19,284 nucleotides of DNA, from positions 1 to 19,284 of the forward strand of contig QFQM01000082.1 of the NCBI GenBank assembly GCA_003243255.1. Direction: 5' to 3'. This document shows positions 1 through 6,981 of this stretch, piece after piece. The DNA comes from Flavobacterium psychrophilum. Lineage in GTDB: Bacteria > Bacteroidota > Bacteroidia > Flavobacteriales > Flavobacteriaceae. Below the pieces are notes generated by a model, which made no database searches, had not been told where the DNA came from, and saw nothing but the letters and a program-made list of their open reading frames with translations. Position numbers and translations under genes: made by a program. Position 1 is the first letter of the stretch, and each line of letters opens with the position of its first letter.

Positions 1-584
1 CTAACGCTGGTTCTGATTCTTGTATAAGCAGCAAGAAGTCTTTCTTCGATCATTCCCTGGTACTCAACAGATTTTTCTGAAAGGAAAGTTTCTTCTTTCT
101 GAGTTTCAGCCATGATGGCATCAAGTTCAGATTTTTTGTGGTTAAGGTGAGATGATTTAGCTTCAAGCCTTTCAGAAGACTGTGCGATAGTCTCTTTTTT
201 GTGCTCGATAGAAGCTTTCATTTCCCTGATATGTTTTTCAGCAAGTTGTATTTCAAGTTCCTGGAACTCTACCTCTTTAGTAAGAGAGTTGAATTCGCGG
301 TTGTTGCGAACGTTCTTTTGCTGTTCAGTATATTTTTTGATGGCAGCTTTATGATCTTCGATAGCTGATTTTTTATCTTTAATCTGCTCTTCGATAGACT
401 CAAGGTCAGTTTTAAGCTTTTCAAGTCTTGTGCTTAATCCGGCAACTTCGTCTTCAAGATCTTCCACTTCTAAAGGAAGTTCTCCTCTTACGTTCCTGAT
501 TTCATCAATTCTTGAATCAATTAACTGTAAATCATAAAGTGCTCTTAATTTGTCTTCAACACTTAGTTCCTTGATATTCGCCAT
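1..584 (-). CDS. Coiled-coil protein of the C4 zinc-ribbon family, C-terminus outside the window
   Basis: The reading frame starts at the ATG whose complement is at 582-584 and runs off the left edge, giving 194 complete residues beginning MANIKELSVEDKLRALYDLQ. Almost all of the visible part is charged, heptad-like coiled coil (for example residues near EVEDLEDEVAGLSTRLEKL and the segment ending in AAYTRIRTSV). In this family the long helical hairpin is followed by a C-terminal CxxC...CxxC zinc ribbon, which would lie outside the window and so cannot be confirmed. The family (CT398/DUF164-like) is thought to act as a nucleic-acid or protein-binding adaptor, but its function is not settled. 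It lies downstream of nif3 on the same strand with a 119-base gap, a pairing common in bacteria. A well-formed promoter lies between them. Confidence 0.85.
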   Translation of the reverse strand, partial: MANIKELSVEDKLRALYDLQLIDSRIDEIRNVRGELPLEVEDLEDEVAGLSTRLEKLKTDLESIEEQIKDKKSAIEDHKAAIKKYTEQQKNVRNNREFNSLTKEVEFQELEIQLAEKHIREMKASIEHKKETIAQSSERLEAKSSHLNHKKSELDAIMAETQKEETFLSEKSVEYQGMIEERLLAAYTRIRTSV

Positions 585-633
585 ATTTATAAGTACTTAA
601 CTGGATTTGTATTTTCTTCCGATAAAATGAATG

Positions 634-666
634 CAAAATTAGGGATTTTTTTCGTAAGATAACCAA
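634..666 (-). promoter_or_regulatory. Bacteroidota-type promoter for the zinc-ribbon gene
   Basis: On the minus strand a TTG (664-666) is followed after 22 bases by TAATTTTG (634-641), matching the flavobacterial consensus TTG-N17-23-TAnnTTTG. It would give a leader of roughly 45 bases before the start at 584. The motif match is visible; activity is inferred. Confidence 0.6.
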
Positions 667-703
667 CTATATAATTTTTTGTTTAGCAGCAAACATAATT
701 TGT

Positions 704-1795
704 TTACAGATACTTTACCGGATTAGTGTCTGTCTCGGTAATAAGTACTTTTATATTAACTTTTTTGCTTAAATACTCAGCTATATAATCCTGAGTATAG
801 CGTTCGCTTTCAAAATGTCCAATGTCTGCCAAAAGCAATTTTCCTTCGGCCTCATAGAATTGGTGGTATTTAAGGTCGGCAGTAAGAAAAGCATCAGCAC
901 CAGAAGCAATGGCGTTTTTTATGGCAAAACTTCCTGAGCCGCCCAATACTGCTATTTTTTTGACCTGTTTTCCGGTAAATGCACTATGCCTGATACCGTT
1001 GGCCTGCATTTTATTTTTCACAAAATTCAGGAATGCCTTTTCTTCCATGGGCTCGGTGAATTCACCGGTCATGCCAAGGCCAATATTTTGGTGTGTATTG
1101 TTAAGGCTGTAAATTTCATAGGCAACTTCTTCATAAACATGGTTGCTGAAAAGAGCCTTCAGTATTTTCGATTCCAGGTGTTTCTCGAAAGTAACCTCGA
1201 TTTTTATTTCGGTATTCTCCATGAACTCACCTCTGTTGCCTATCTCGGGATTACTGTTTTCATTACCCTGATAGGTGCCCAGTCCCTGAGAATTAAAGCT
1301 GCAGTTTTCGTAATTGCCAATATTTCCGGCACCGGCATCGAAAAGTGCGTTACGTAGCTTAGTGTGATTTTCGGGAATGGTGTAGGTAACCAATTTACGG
1401 ATGTAGTTCTCTTTTGGGATAAGCACTTTGGTGTTGGTTAATCCCAGTGCATCGCAAAATATTTTATTTACGCCATACTGGTGATTATCAAGGGCAGTGT
1501 GTACGGCATATATGGCGATATCATTTTTTATAGCTTTTATGATGGCTCTTTCCACATAATTTTTTCCCGTAATTTTCTTTAAGCCTGAAAAAAGGATAGG
1601 GTGGAAGCAAACAACAAGATTGCAGTTTTTTTCGATAGCTTCATCAATAACATTTTCAAGGGCATCATGGCAAACCAGTATTCCGGTAGCTTTAGTTTCG
1701 GCATTGCCGGTAAGCAGACCTACATTGTCAAAATCTTCGGCATATGCCAGTGGTGCCATTTCCTCGAGTAGGGTAATGATGTTTTTTATTGTCAT
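704..1795 (-). CDS. Nif3-like dinuclear metal centre hexameric protein (YqfO type)
   Basis: Predicted 363-residue member of the Nif3/YbgI/YqfO family, toroidal hexamers that bind two metal ions per subunit. The biochemical role is not firmly known; it is often annotated as GTP cyclohydrolase 1 type 2-like or as a metal chaperone. The N-terminal lobe has DFDNVGLLTG, then CFHPILF and VHTALDN carrying metal-ligand histidine and aspartate. The C-terminal lobe has GGSGSFAIKNAIASGADAFL and DIGHFESE with the remaining ligands. The length and central segment (about residues 125-230) fit the longer form with a PII-like insert. I start at MTIKNIITLLEEM because homologues begin there and because a TAnnTTTG element overlaps the upstream in-frame ATG at 1816. 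It precedes the zinc-ribbon gene. Confidence 0.93.
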   Translation of the reverse strand: MTIKNIITLLEEMAPLAYAEDFDNVGLLTGNAETKATGILVCHDALENVIDEAIEKNCNLVVCFHPILFSGLKKITGKNYVERAIIKAIKNDIAIYAVHTALDNHQYGVNKIFCDALGLTNTKVLIPKENYIRKLVTYTIPENHTKLRNALFDAGAGNIGNYENCSFNSQGLGTYQGNENSNPEIGNRGEFMENTEIKIEVTFEKHLESKILKALFSNHVYEEVAYEIYSLNNTHQNIGLGMTGEFTEPMEEKAFLNFVKNKMQANGIRHSAFTGKQVKKIAVLGGSGSFAIKNAIASGADAFLTADLKYHQFYEAEGKLLLADIGHFESERYTQDYIAEYLSKKVNIKVLITETDTNPVKYL

Positions 1796-1813
1796 GATTA
1801 CAATGTTTACACG

Positions 1814-1821
1814 CAAAAATA
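1814..1821 (-). promoter_or_regulatory. -7 element (TATTTTTG) for nif3
   Basis: TATTTTTG on the minus strand matches TAnnTTTG and ends 18 bases before the chosen nif3 start at 1795. No TTG was found at the expected -33 distance, so this is a half-match. It argues against starting nif3 at 1816. Confidence 0.4.
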
Positions 1822-1847
1822 GTATTTCTTGTCCGATTTTTTTAAAA

Positions 1848-2282
1848 TTGAAAAAACTTAAAATTGTACTTTTCTCAGTACTTGCTCTTGGACTTACAAC
1901 TGTTTCTTGTGGAGATGATGACAGTTCTTCAGCAACTGGAGGAAATCTTGAAGGAAAATGGATTTATGCTAAAGAAGGTATGGCAGCTCAGGGACAAGAA
2001 ATTCTTGAAGATCACGAGCACTATGCCGGATGCAACAAAGATTATCTTGAATTCCTTTCAAATGGAACAGCTAAAGATGTAAGCTATTACGGAAGCGACT
2101 GTTCTCAGGATGTTTATGAGTCAACATATGAAAAAAATGGTAATACATTAACTGTTACTGAAGATGGTCAAACAGTAACTGTTACTATTGAGAAATTAAC
2201 AGGAAGCGAACTTAGAATCAGCACTAGTGAAAATTTAGGTGGTACTACTGTTAAGTATATCTCTACTTTTACAAAAGGTTAA
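1848..2282 (+). CDS. Lipocalin-like lipoprotein, probably surface exposed
   Basis: A 144-residue protein with a classic lipoprotein signal: MKKLKIVLF, a hydrophobic core, then TTVSC with the lipidated Cys21. The residues after the cysteine, GDDDSSS, resemble the acidic lipoprotein export signal that sends flavobacterial lipoproteins to the outer face of the outer membrane. The mature part (NLEGKWIYAKEG, YLEFLSNGTAKDVSYYG, TYEKNGNTLTV, GSELRIST) has the GxW and alternating strands of lipocalin-like domains, with two more cysteines (in YAGCNKDY and GSDCSQD) that may form a disulfide. The start is uncertain: TTG at 1848 gives a clean signal peptide, while an in-frame ATG at 1803 adds 15 residues and would nearly abut the divergent nif3 start. 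Ligand unknown. A strong terminator follows. Confidence 0.82.
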   Translation: MKKLKIVLFSVLALGLTTVSCGDDDSSSATGGNLEGKWIYAKEGMAAQGQEILEDHEHYAGCNKDYLEFLSNGTAKDVSYYGSDCSQDVYESTYEKNGNTLTVTEDGQTVTVTIEKLTGSELRISTSENLGGTTVKYISTFTKG

Positions 2283-2301
2283 TCCATTCCGAAAAAATAT
2301 G

Positions 2302-2330
2302 AAAGCGCCCTAATAGGGCGCTTTTTTTTA
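2302..2330 (+). terminator. Intrinsic terminator after the lipocalin-like lipoprotein
   Basis: AAAGCGCCCT pairs perfectly with AGGGCGCTTT around a three-base loop, followed by a run of T. It separates the lipoprotein gene from lpxK. Confidence 0.93.
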
Positions 2331-2392
2331 TGGATCAAATTAAAGAAAAGGTTACTTATACATATATGATAATGTTTTTATGCTGAAAAAAG

Positions 2393-2400
2393 TATCTTTG
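2393..2400 (+). promoter_or_regulatory. -7 element (TATCTTTG) for lpxK-pnp
   Basis: An exact TAnnTTTG match ending 22 bases before the lpxK start codon. No clear TTG lies at the -33 distance. Confidence 0.5.
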
Positions 2401-2422
2401 TTGTAACAATTCCGCTAACTGC

Positions 2423-3448
2423 ATGAAATTATTACGTAAGCTTTTATTTCCGTTTTCGTCAATCTACTTTTTGGTAACAGCCGTACGTAATGTTTTATAT
2501 GATAGAGGCGTTTTTAAATCTTATACTTTTCCGATTCCTGTAATTGCAGTTGGTAATCTTAGTACCGGAGGTACAGGTAAAAGCCCTCAGACGGAATACC
2601 TTATAAGGTTACTTACAGATAAATACAATGTTGCTACCCTAAGTCGCGGATATAAAAGAAAGTCAGAAGGATTTGTACTTGCGGATAAAAATAGCAACGC
2701 AGAGATTCTTGGAGACGAGCCCTATCAGTTTTATAGTAAATTCCCCTCTGTACAGGTAGCTGTTGATGCTAACCGGAAGAATGGAATTGAGCAATTATTG
2801 AGTTTTTCTCCTCAGCCAGAAATTATTTTGCTTGATGATGCTTATCAGCACCGCAGGGTAAAAGCAGGATTTTATATTCTGCTTACTTCATTTGGTGATC
2901 TATATACTGATGATTATATCCTGCCGACCGGAAACTTACGTGAAAGCAGGAGTGGGGCCAACAGGGCCGATGTGATTGTTGTAACCAAATGTCCTCAGGA
3001 TCTGTCGGAAGAAATGATGGGCAAAATCGTTAAAAAGCTTAAGCCAAATAAATCACAAAAGGTCTATTTTACTTGTATAGAATACGATAACACAGTATAT
3101 TCGGAAAATTCTCATATCGATGTAAATAAAATAAAAGGTACTGACAAAGTTCTTGTGGCCGGCATAGCTAAGCCAAAACCCTTTTTTGAATATCTGAAAA
3201 ATGGACAGGACGAGCTGATGGAATTTCCGGATCACCATGACTTCACCGATAAAGAACTAGCGGATTTAAACGAGAAAGCAAAACATAAATTAATCATCAC
3301 TACCGAAAAAGACTTTATGAGGCTGAAAGGTAAATTGCCTTCAGACAGGCTTTATTATTTGCCTATTAAAAGCCGATTCTTAAAAAATAGTAATGATTTT
3401 GATAATACAATTTTAGATTATGTGGGAAAAAGTACAGCAAACAGCTAA
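2423..3448 (+). CDS. lpxK: Tetraacyldisaccharide 4'-kinase
   Basis: A 341-residue LpxK that phosphorylates the 4' position of the tetraacyl-disaccharide 1-phosphate precursor to make lipid IVA, at the cytoplasmic face of the inner membrane. The hydrophobic N-terminal helix (about residues 7-26, FPFSSIYFLVTAVRNVLYDRG) anchors it. The P-loop GNLSTGGTGKSP lies at residues 44-55, with Ser where many homologues have Thr after the lysine. The second P-loop-kinase motif is LLDDAYQHRR, corresponding to DDGLQH, followed by RESRSGANRADVIVVTK. Length is normal for the family. The 3' end overlaps the purine nucleoside phosphorylase gene by 29 bases, so the two are translated from one message. This is the only lipid A gene in the window. 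Confidence 0.96.
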   Translation: MKLLRKLLFPFSSIYFLVTAVRNVLYDRGVFKSYTFPIPVIAVGNLSTGGTGKSPQTEYLIRLLTDKYNVATLSRGYKRKSEGFVLADKNSNAEILGDEPYQFYSKFPSVQVAVDANRKNGIEQLLSFSPQPEIILLDDAYQHRRVKAGFYILLTSFGDLYTDDYILPTGNLRESRSGANRADVIVVTKCPQDLSEEMMGKIVKKLKPNKSQKVYFTCIEYDNTVYSENSHIDVNKIKGTDKVLVAGIAKPKPFFEYLKNGQDELMEFPDHHDFTDKELADLNEKAKHKLIITTEKDFMRLKGKLPSDRLYYLPIKSRFLKNSNDFDNTILDYVGKSTANS

Positions 3449-4232
3449 CTATATATCAGACAAAACAGGATTTACGCCACGTTATGGGGTTATTCTGGGG
3501 TCAGGCCTTGGTAGCTTTACCGATGAGATTGAAGTTCAGTTTACACTTAATTATGACGAGATACCTAATTTTCCGGTGTCAACTGTTGAAGGACATTCGG
3601 GTTGCCTTGTGTTTGGAAAAATAGGGCAAAATAATGTTGTTGCCATGAAAGGCCGTTTTCATTATTATGAAGGTTACAATATGGAAGAGGTTACTTTTCC
3701 TGTAAGGGTAATGAAAGCCTTAGGGGTAGAGAAGCTTATTGTGTCAAATGCTTCAGGAGGTGTTAACCCGTTCTATAAAGTGGGCGACATTGTTTTGATT
3801 TATGATCATATCAATTTCTTTCCGGAGCATCCGCTAAGGGGTAAAAATGACGAACGTTTTGGTCCGCGCTTTGTGAATATGCATGAGGCTTACAGCCGAA
3901 AAATGATTGCTAAGGCTAAAGAGATTGCTATTGCGCAGGGCATAGATGTTAAAGATGGAATCTATCTGGGCTTACAGGGGCCGACCTATGAAACCATGTC
4001 GGAATACCGGATGGTGAAAATATTAGGAGCCGATTGCGTTGGCATGTCTACTGTTCCGGAAGTTATAGTAGCAAGGCACATGAATATGGAGGTTTTCGGA
4101 CTGTCTGTAATTACCGATATGGGTAATGAAGAAGGTATTGAAACCCTTAGCCATGATGAAGTGCTTCAGGCTGCTAAAATGGCGGAACCTAAAGTGAAAG
4201 CACTTATAAAAGAACTGATTATTAAGTATTAA
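3420..4232 (+). CDS. Purine nucleoside phosphorylase (trimeric, PNP family I)
   Basis: A 270-residue cytoplasmic enzyme that cleaves purine nucleosides with phosphate to a free base and (deoxy)ribose 1-phosphate in purine salvage. Family features are VILGSGLGSF at residues 24-33 (phosphate site), VEGHSGCLVFG, RFHYYEGYNMEEVTFPVRV, SNASGGVNP, GPTYETMSEYRM with the base-contacting Glu, and GADCVGMSTVPEVIVARH. It belongs to the trimeric 6-oxopurine group, not the hexameric DeoD group. At the position of human Asn243 (motif VTN/ITN), this protein has ITD with Asp233, which could broaden or shift base preference. The start overlaps the end of lpxK by 29 bases; no alternative start fits better. Gene symbols vary (punA, deoD, pnp), so none is given. 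Confidence 0.94.
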   Translation: MWEKVQQTANYISDKTGFTPRYGVILGSGLGSFTDEIEVQFTLNYDEIPNFPVSTVEGHSGCLVFGKIGQNNVVAMKGRFHYYEGYNMEEVTFPVRVMKALGVEKLIVSNASGGVNPFYKVGDIVLIYDHINFFPEHPLRGKNDERFGPRFVNMHEAYSRKMIAKAKEIAIAQGIDVKDGIYLGLQGPTYETMSEYRMVKILGADCVGMSTVPEVIVARHMNMEVFGLSVITDMGNEEGIETLSHDEVLQAAKMAEPKVKALIKELIIKY

Positions 4233-4238
4233 AACTTT

Positions 4239-4297
4239 TGCCACGAATTACACTAATGAACACTAATTAATTGGTGAAATTTGTGCAATGCGTGGCA
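4239..4297. repeat. Imperfect inverted repeat between convergent pnp and gap
   Basis: TGCCACGAATTACACTAAT at the left and the complement of TGCCACGCATTGCACAAAT at the right form an imperfect hairpin that fills the space between two convergent genes. It could act as a bidirectional terminator. The CCACGAATTACAC core resembles a dispersed intergenic repeat seen in many flavobacterial genomes, and a degenerate copy appears at 14840-14858. Confidence 0.65.
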
Positions 4298-4304
4298 TTA
4301 TATT

Positions 4305-5306
4305 TTACTCCTCCAAAAACAGGATAAGGTCTATTATTCTCGAAGAGTAGCCTATTTCATTGTCGTACCACCCTACAACTTTTACCATCCTGTCAATTAC
4401 AGATGTAAGGAGCGAGTCAAAAAGGCAGGAATGGCGGTTGCCTAAAATATCTACCGATACTATTGGGTCTTCTGTGTAGGCCAGTATTCCTTTAAGTTCA
4501 TTTTCTGAAGCTTGCTTAAAGGCAGTATTTATTTCTTCAATACTTACTTCACGTTTTACATAACAGGTAATGTCAGTAAGTGAACCATCCGGTACCGGTA
4601 CACGAATACCTCCACCACCAATTTTTCCAACAAATTCAGGAAATACTTTTGTTAGTGCTTTAGCAGCTCCGGTTGTTGTGGGCACTATAGATTGCGATGC
4701 GCCACGTGCCCTTCTCAGGTCTTTATGAGGTTGGTCGTGCAGGCTCTGGTCTGTTGTGTATGAGTGAACAGTTGTAATGTAAGCCTGCTCAATACCGCAA
4801 AGATCATTTATGATCTTCATCATCGGTGCAGCGTTGTTGGTAGTGCAGCTTGCGTTAGAGATAACCTTTTCTGTGCCGTCGAGGATATGTTCATTAACAC
4901 CAAGGACGACTGTTTTAATCCTGTCGTCTTCAGGAGGTGCAGAAAGAATTACTTTCTTAGCTCCGCTTTCAAGGTGAACATTGGCATCTTCCAGCGTTTT
5001 GAATTTACCAGTCGATTCAATTACGATATCAATATCTAACGATTTCCAGTCCAGGTCGGCAGCATTCTTCTTGTTTAAAAAAGGATATGATTTTCCATCG
5101 ATTATCAGGCTGTCCTGTGTGTGAGACACTTCATAAGGAAGTACGCCGTGAATACTGTCGTATTTTATCAGATGCGCCATAGTGCGGGCATCGGCAATAT
5201 CGTTTATGGCTACCACCTCGATAGAAGGGTGGTTTATCAAAAGCCTGAAAAGGTTTCGGCCGATGCGGCCAAAACCGTTAATGGCAATTTTTGTTTTTTT
5301 TGACAT
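4305..5306 (-). CDS. gap: Type I glyceraldehyde-3-phosphate dehydrogenase
   Basis: A 333-residue cytoplasmic enzyme that oxidises glyceraldehyde 3-phosphate with phosphate to 1,3-bisphosphoglycerate. The Rossmann motif INGFGRIGRN is at residues 9-18, and Asp36 after the second strand (AIND) favours NAD+. The catalytic cysteine is Cys154 in SNASCTTN and its partner is His181 in TTVHSYT. Phosphate-site residues lie in RRARGASQSIVPTTTGAAKAL, and the C-terminus has GWYDNEIGYSSR. All catalytic residues are intact. Length is normal. Flavobacteria often carry two gap genes; whether this is the glycolytic or the second copy cannot be told here, since no other glycolytic gene is adjacent. It lies 126 bases downstream of lipA on the same strand, with a REP-like element between them and no visible TAnnTTTG promoter of its own. 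Confidence 0.96.
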   Translation of the reverse strand: MSKKTKIAINGFGRIGRNLFRLLINHPSIEVVAINDIADARTMAHLIKYDSIHGVLPYEVSHTQDSLIIDGKSYPFLNKKNAADLDWKSLDIDIVIESTGKFKTLEDANVHLESGAKKVILSAPPEDDRIKTVVLGVNEHILDGTEKVISNASCTTNNAAPMMKIINDLCGIEQAYITTVHSYTTDQSLHDQPHKDLRRARGASQSIVPTTTGAAKALTKVFPEFVGKIGGGGIRVPVPDGSLTDITCYVKREVSIEEINTAFKQASENELKGILAYTEDPIVSVDILGNRHSCLFDSLLTSVIDRMVKVVGWYDNEIGYSSRIIDLILFLEE

Positions 5307-5324
5307 TTTAGAGTCAACTGTTTG

Positions 5325-5395
5325 TTGTCATTTCGACGAAGGAGAAATCTCTTGTTGAGATTCTTCGACTTCGCTGCGCTGCGCTCAGAATGGCA
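5325..5395. repeat. REP-like palindromic element (GTCATTTCGACGAA family)
   Basis: GTCATTTCGACGAAGGAGAA, then ATCTC, a TTGTT loop, and GAGATTCTTCGACTTCGCTG with GCGCTGCGCTCAGAATGGCA behind it form an imperfect stem-loop. The spurious minus-strand translation reads CHSERSAAKSKNL, a signature of a dispersed Bacteroidota repeat often misannotated as protein. A related partial copy lies at 15387-15428. It sits between lipA and gap. Confidence 0.75.
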
Positions 5396-5401
5396 GAGCG
5401 T

Positions 5402-5431
5402 CTGCCAACTGAATACAGCGACTGCCGACTG
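5402..5431. repeat. Short imperfect direct repeat CTGCCaACTG / CTGCCgACTG
   Basis: Two 10-base units differing at one base, 20 bases apart, directly downstream of the lipA stop. They resemble the CAGT-rich low-complexity strings common between flavobacterial genes. Confidence 0.55.
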
Positions 5432-5432
5432 A

Positions 5433-6323
5433 TTATAAAATGTGTTTTTGTGCTTTGTATGATGAACGTACCAATGCACCACTTTCAACGTGACGGAAAC
5501 CAAGTTCTAGTCCGATTTGTTCGTATTTTGCAAATTGTTCAGGAGTAATGAACTCTTTTACAGGCAGGTGTTTTTTACTTGGCTGCAGGTACTGACCGAT
5601 AGTCAATACATCAAGATTAACAGCGCGAAGGTCATGCATAGTCTGGATCACTTCTTCTTCTGTTTCGCCAAGCCCAAGCATAATGCCCGATTTTGTACGG
5701 TTAATTCCGTTATCTTTCAGGTAACGCAATACCTCAAGGCTGCGTTCGTATTTTGCCTGGATACGTACTTCACGGGTAAGTCTTTTCACGGTTTCCATGT
5801 TGTGCGAAACCACCTCAGGAGCTACCTCAATGATACGGTCTATATTTCTTTCGATACCCTGAAAATCAGGAATAAGTGTCTCAAGAGTAGTTGTAGGGTT
5901 CATCCTGCGGATACCCTTAACGGTTTCTGCCCAAATGATTGAGCCGCCATCTTTAAGGTCGTCACGGTCTACGCTGGTTACAACAGCGTGTTTAATGTTC
6001 ATCAGTTTGATGGAACGTGCTACTTTTTCAGGCTCATCCCAGTCTACCGTTTCCGGGCGACCGGTCTTTACACCGCAAAAGCCGCATGAACGGGTACAGG
6101 TGTTTCCTAAAATCATAAAGGTTGCTGTTCCTTCTCCCCAGCATTCGCCCATGTTAGGGCAGCTTCCCGATGTACATATAGTGTGAAGCTTGTATTTATC
6201 TACAAGTCCGCGAAGTTCAGTATATTTTTTGCCTGTCGGTAATTTTACCCTAAGCCATTTTGGCTTTTGCGTAAGCAGTCCGTTTGAGGCGGTAGGTCTT
6301 ACAGTATCTAAAACAGTTTCCAT
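5433..6323 (-). CDS. lipA: Lipoyl synthase
   Basis: A radical SAM enzyme of 296 residues that inserts two sulfur atoms into octanoyl groups on lipoyl domains of 2-oxoacid dehydrogenases and the glycine cleavage H protein. Numbered from METVLDTV, the auxiliary 4Fe-4S cluster cysteines are 50, 55 and 61 ([12 protein letters not shown]). The radical SAM cysteines are 76, 80 and 83 (CTRSCGFC). The C-terminal RSSY supplies the serine ligand of the auxiliary cluster. Other family motifs are [40 protein letters not shown] and [11 protein letters not shown] place the start at 6323 because the -7 element at 6342-6349 overlaps the only upstream in-frame ATG (6344). No lipB is visible nearby. Confidence 0.96.
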   Translation of the reverse strand: METVLDTVRPTASNGLLTQKPKWLRVKLPTGKKYTELRGLVDKYKLHTICTSGSCPNMGECWGEGTATFMILGNTCTRSCGFCGVKTGRPETVDWDEPEKVARSIKLMNIKHAVVTSVDRDDLKDGGSIIWAETVKGIRRMNPTTTLETLIPDFQGIERNIDRIIEVAPEVVSHNMETVKRLTREVRIQAKYERSLEVLRYLKDNGINRTKSGIMLGLGETEEEVIQTMHDLRAVNLDVLTIGQYLQPSKKHLPVKEFITPEQFAKYEQIGLELGFRHVESGALVRSSYKAQKHIL

Positions 6324-6341
6324 AGAAAAAACTTTGAAGGA

Positions 6342-6349
6342 CAAAGATA
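6342..6349 (-). promoter_or_regulatory. -7 element (TATCTTTG) for lipA
   Basis: Exact TAnnTTTG match on the minus strand, 18 bases before the chosen start. It overlaps the alternative upstream ATG and therefore decides the start call. No TTG at -33. Confidence 0.5.
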
Positions 6350-6409
6350 CTACTTATTTGCGAAAAAAGGGTGTAATACTATAATGTGAAGATTGTAAGA
6401 AAAAAGATA

Positions 6410-6438
6410 TTGGATTATCAATAATTTTTGTATTTTAG
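6410..6438 (+). promoter_or_regulatory. Promoter for the PrcB-like lipoprotein
   Basis: TTG (6410-6412), 18 bases, then TATTTTAG (6431-6438), one mismatch to TAnnTTTG. It leaves a leader of about 25 bases before the start at 6468. Confidence 0.45.
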
Positions 6439-6467
6439 TTTTATAAATTGCTATAAAACATTAAGTT

Positions 6468-6947
6468 ATGAGGAAAATTATTTTTAGTGGCCTGCTTTTG
6501 GCGGCCATGGTTAGCTGTCAAAATGACGACGCTTCCACAACAAACAACTCTAATAGCGATCCGTCGCTTGTTGAGTTTACTTCGGTTGGTAAAGAAAATC
6601 TTTACGGTAACGGTGCAGAAGAAATTAACGAAAGCAACCTTGTTATTAATGACAATGCTGCCTGGCAGGATCTTTTAGGTCAAATGACAACAGTGAATGA
6701 CTTGCCTTTTGGTTTCGGAGATCCGAATGTTGATTTTTCCCAATGGACAGTAATCGCTACGTTTGACAAAGTACAAATGTCAGGAGGTTTTGCTATTGAT
6801 GTGGTTTCCGTTACAGAAGAAAACGGAGGAGTAGTTGTTGATGTTGAAAAAACAGGCGGAGGTTCTGGTGCTGAAGCAACAGTAATTACCCAGCCGTTTC
6901 ACATCGTAAAAATTCCTAAAACGAATTTGCCGGTAACATTCGAATAA
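6468..6947 (+). CDS. PrcB-domain lipoprotein
   Basis: A 159-residue lipoprotein: MRKIIFSGLLLAAMVSC with lipidated Cys17, followed by QNDDAST. The acidic pair just after the cysteine fits the flavobacterial surface-export signal. The mature domain carries ESNLVINDNAAWQDLL, then DFSQWTVIATFDKVQMSGGFAIDVVSV and a C-terminal TVITQPFHIVKIPK. The SGG-F-I pattern plus PxHIVKIPK is characteristic of the PrcB C-terminal domain, named for a subunit of the Treponema dentilisin protease complex. No PrcA or PrtP protease gene is adjacent, so this is a stand-alone member with unknown partner. The gene stands alone between its own promoter and a bidirectional terminator shared with convergent tonB. Confidence 0.85.
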   Translation: MRKIIFSGLLLAAMVSCQNDDASTTNNSNSDPSLVEFTSVGKENLYGNGAEEINESNLVINDNAAWQDLLGQMTTVNDLPFGFGDPNVDFSQWTVIATFDKVQMSGGFAIDVVSVTEENGGVVVDVEKTGGGSGAEATVITQPFHIVKIPKTNLPVTFE

Positions 6948-6950
6948 AAA

Positions 6951-6981
6951 ATAAGCCCCATTTCAGGGGCTTTTGTTTTTT
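6951..6981. terminator. Bidirectional terminator between prcB-like and tonB-like genes
   Basis: AAGCCCC and GGGGCTT form a 7-bp stem around a six-base loop. T-rich sequence follows on the plus side, and the complement of AAAAAATAA gives a T tract on the minus side. It lies between two convergent stop codons. Confidence 0.85.

Noticed and set aside
585..703. Possible terminator for nif3 (TGTTT...AAACA)
   Set aside because: Only a 5-bp AT-rich stem with no T tract on the minus strand; more likely read-through plus a new promoter.
1620..1847. Upstream in-frame extension of the lipocalin-like lipoprotein
   Set aside because: It would bury the lipoprotein signal peptide internally and overlap nif3 in antisense.
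5237..5503. An 88-codon minus-strand open frame containing CHSERSAAKSKNL
   Set aside because: It crosses the REP-like element and the ends of gap and lipA in the wrong frame; the peptide is a known type of repeat-derived artefact.
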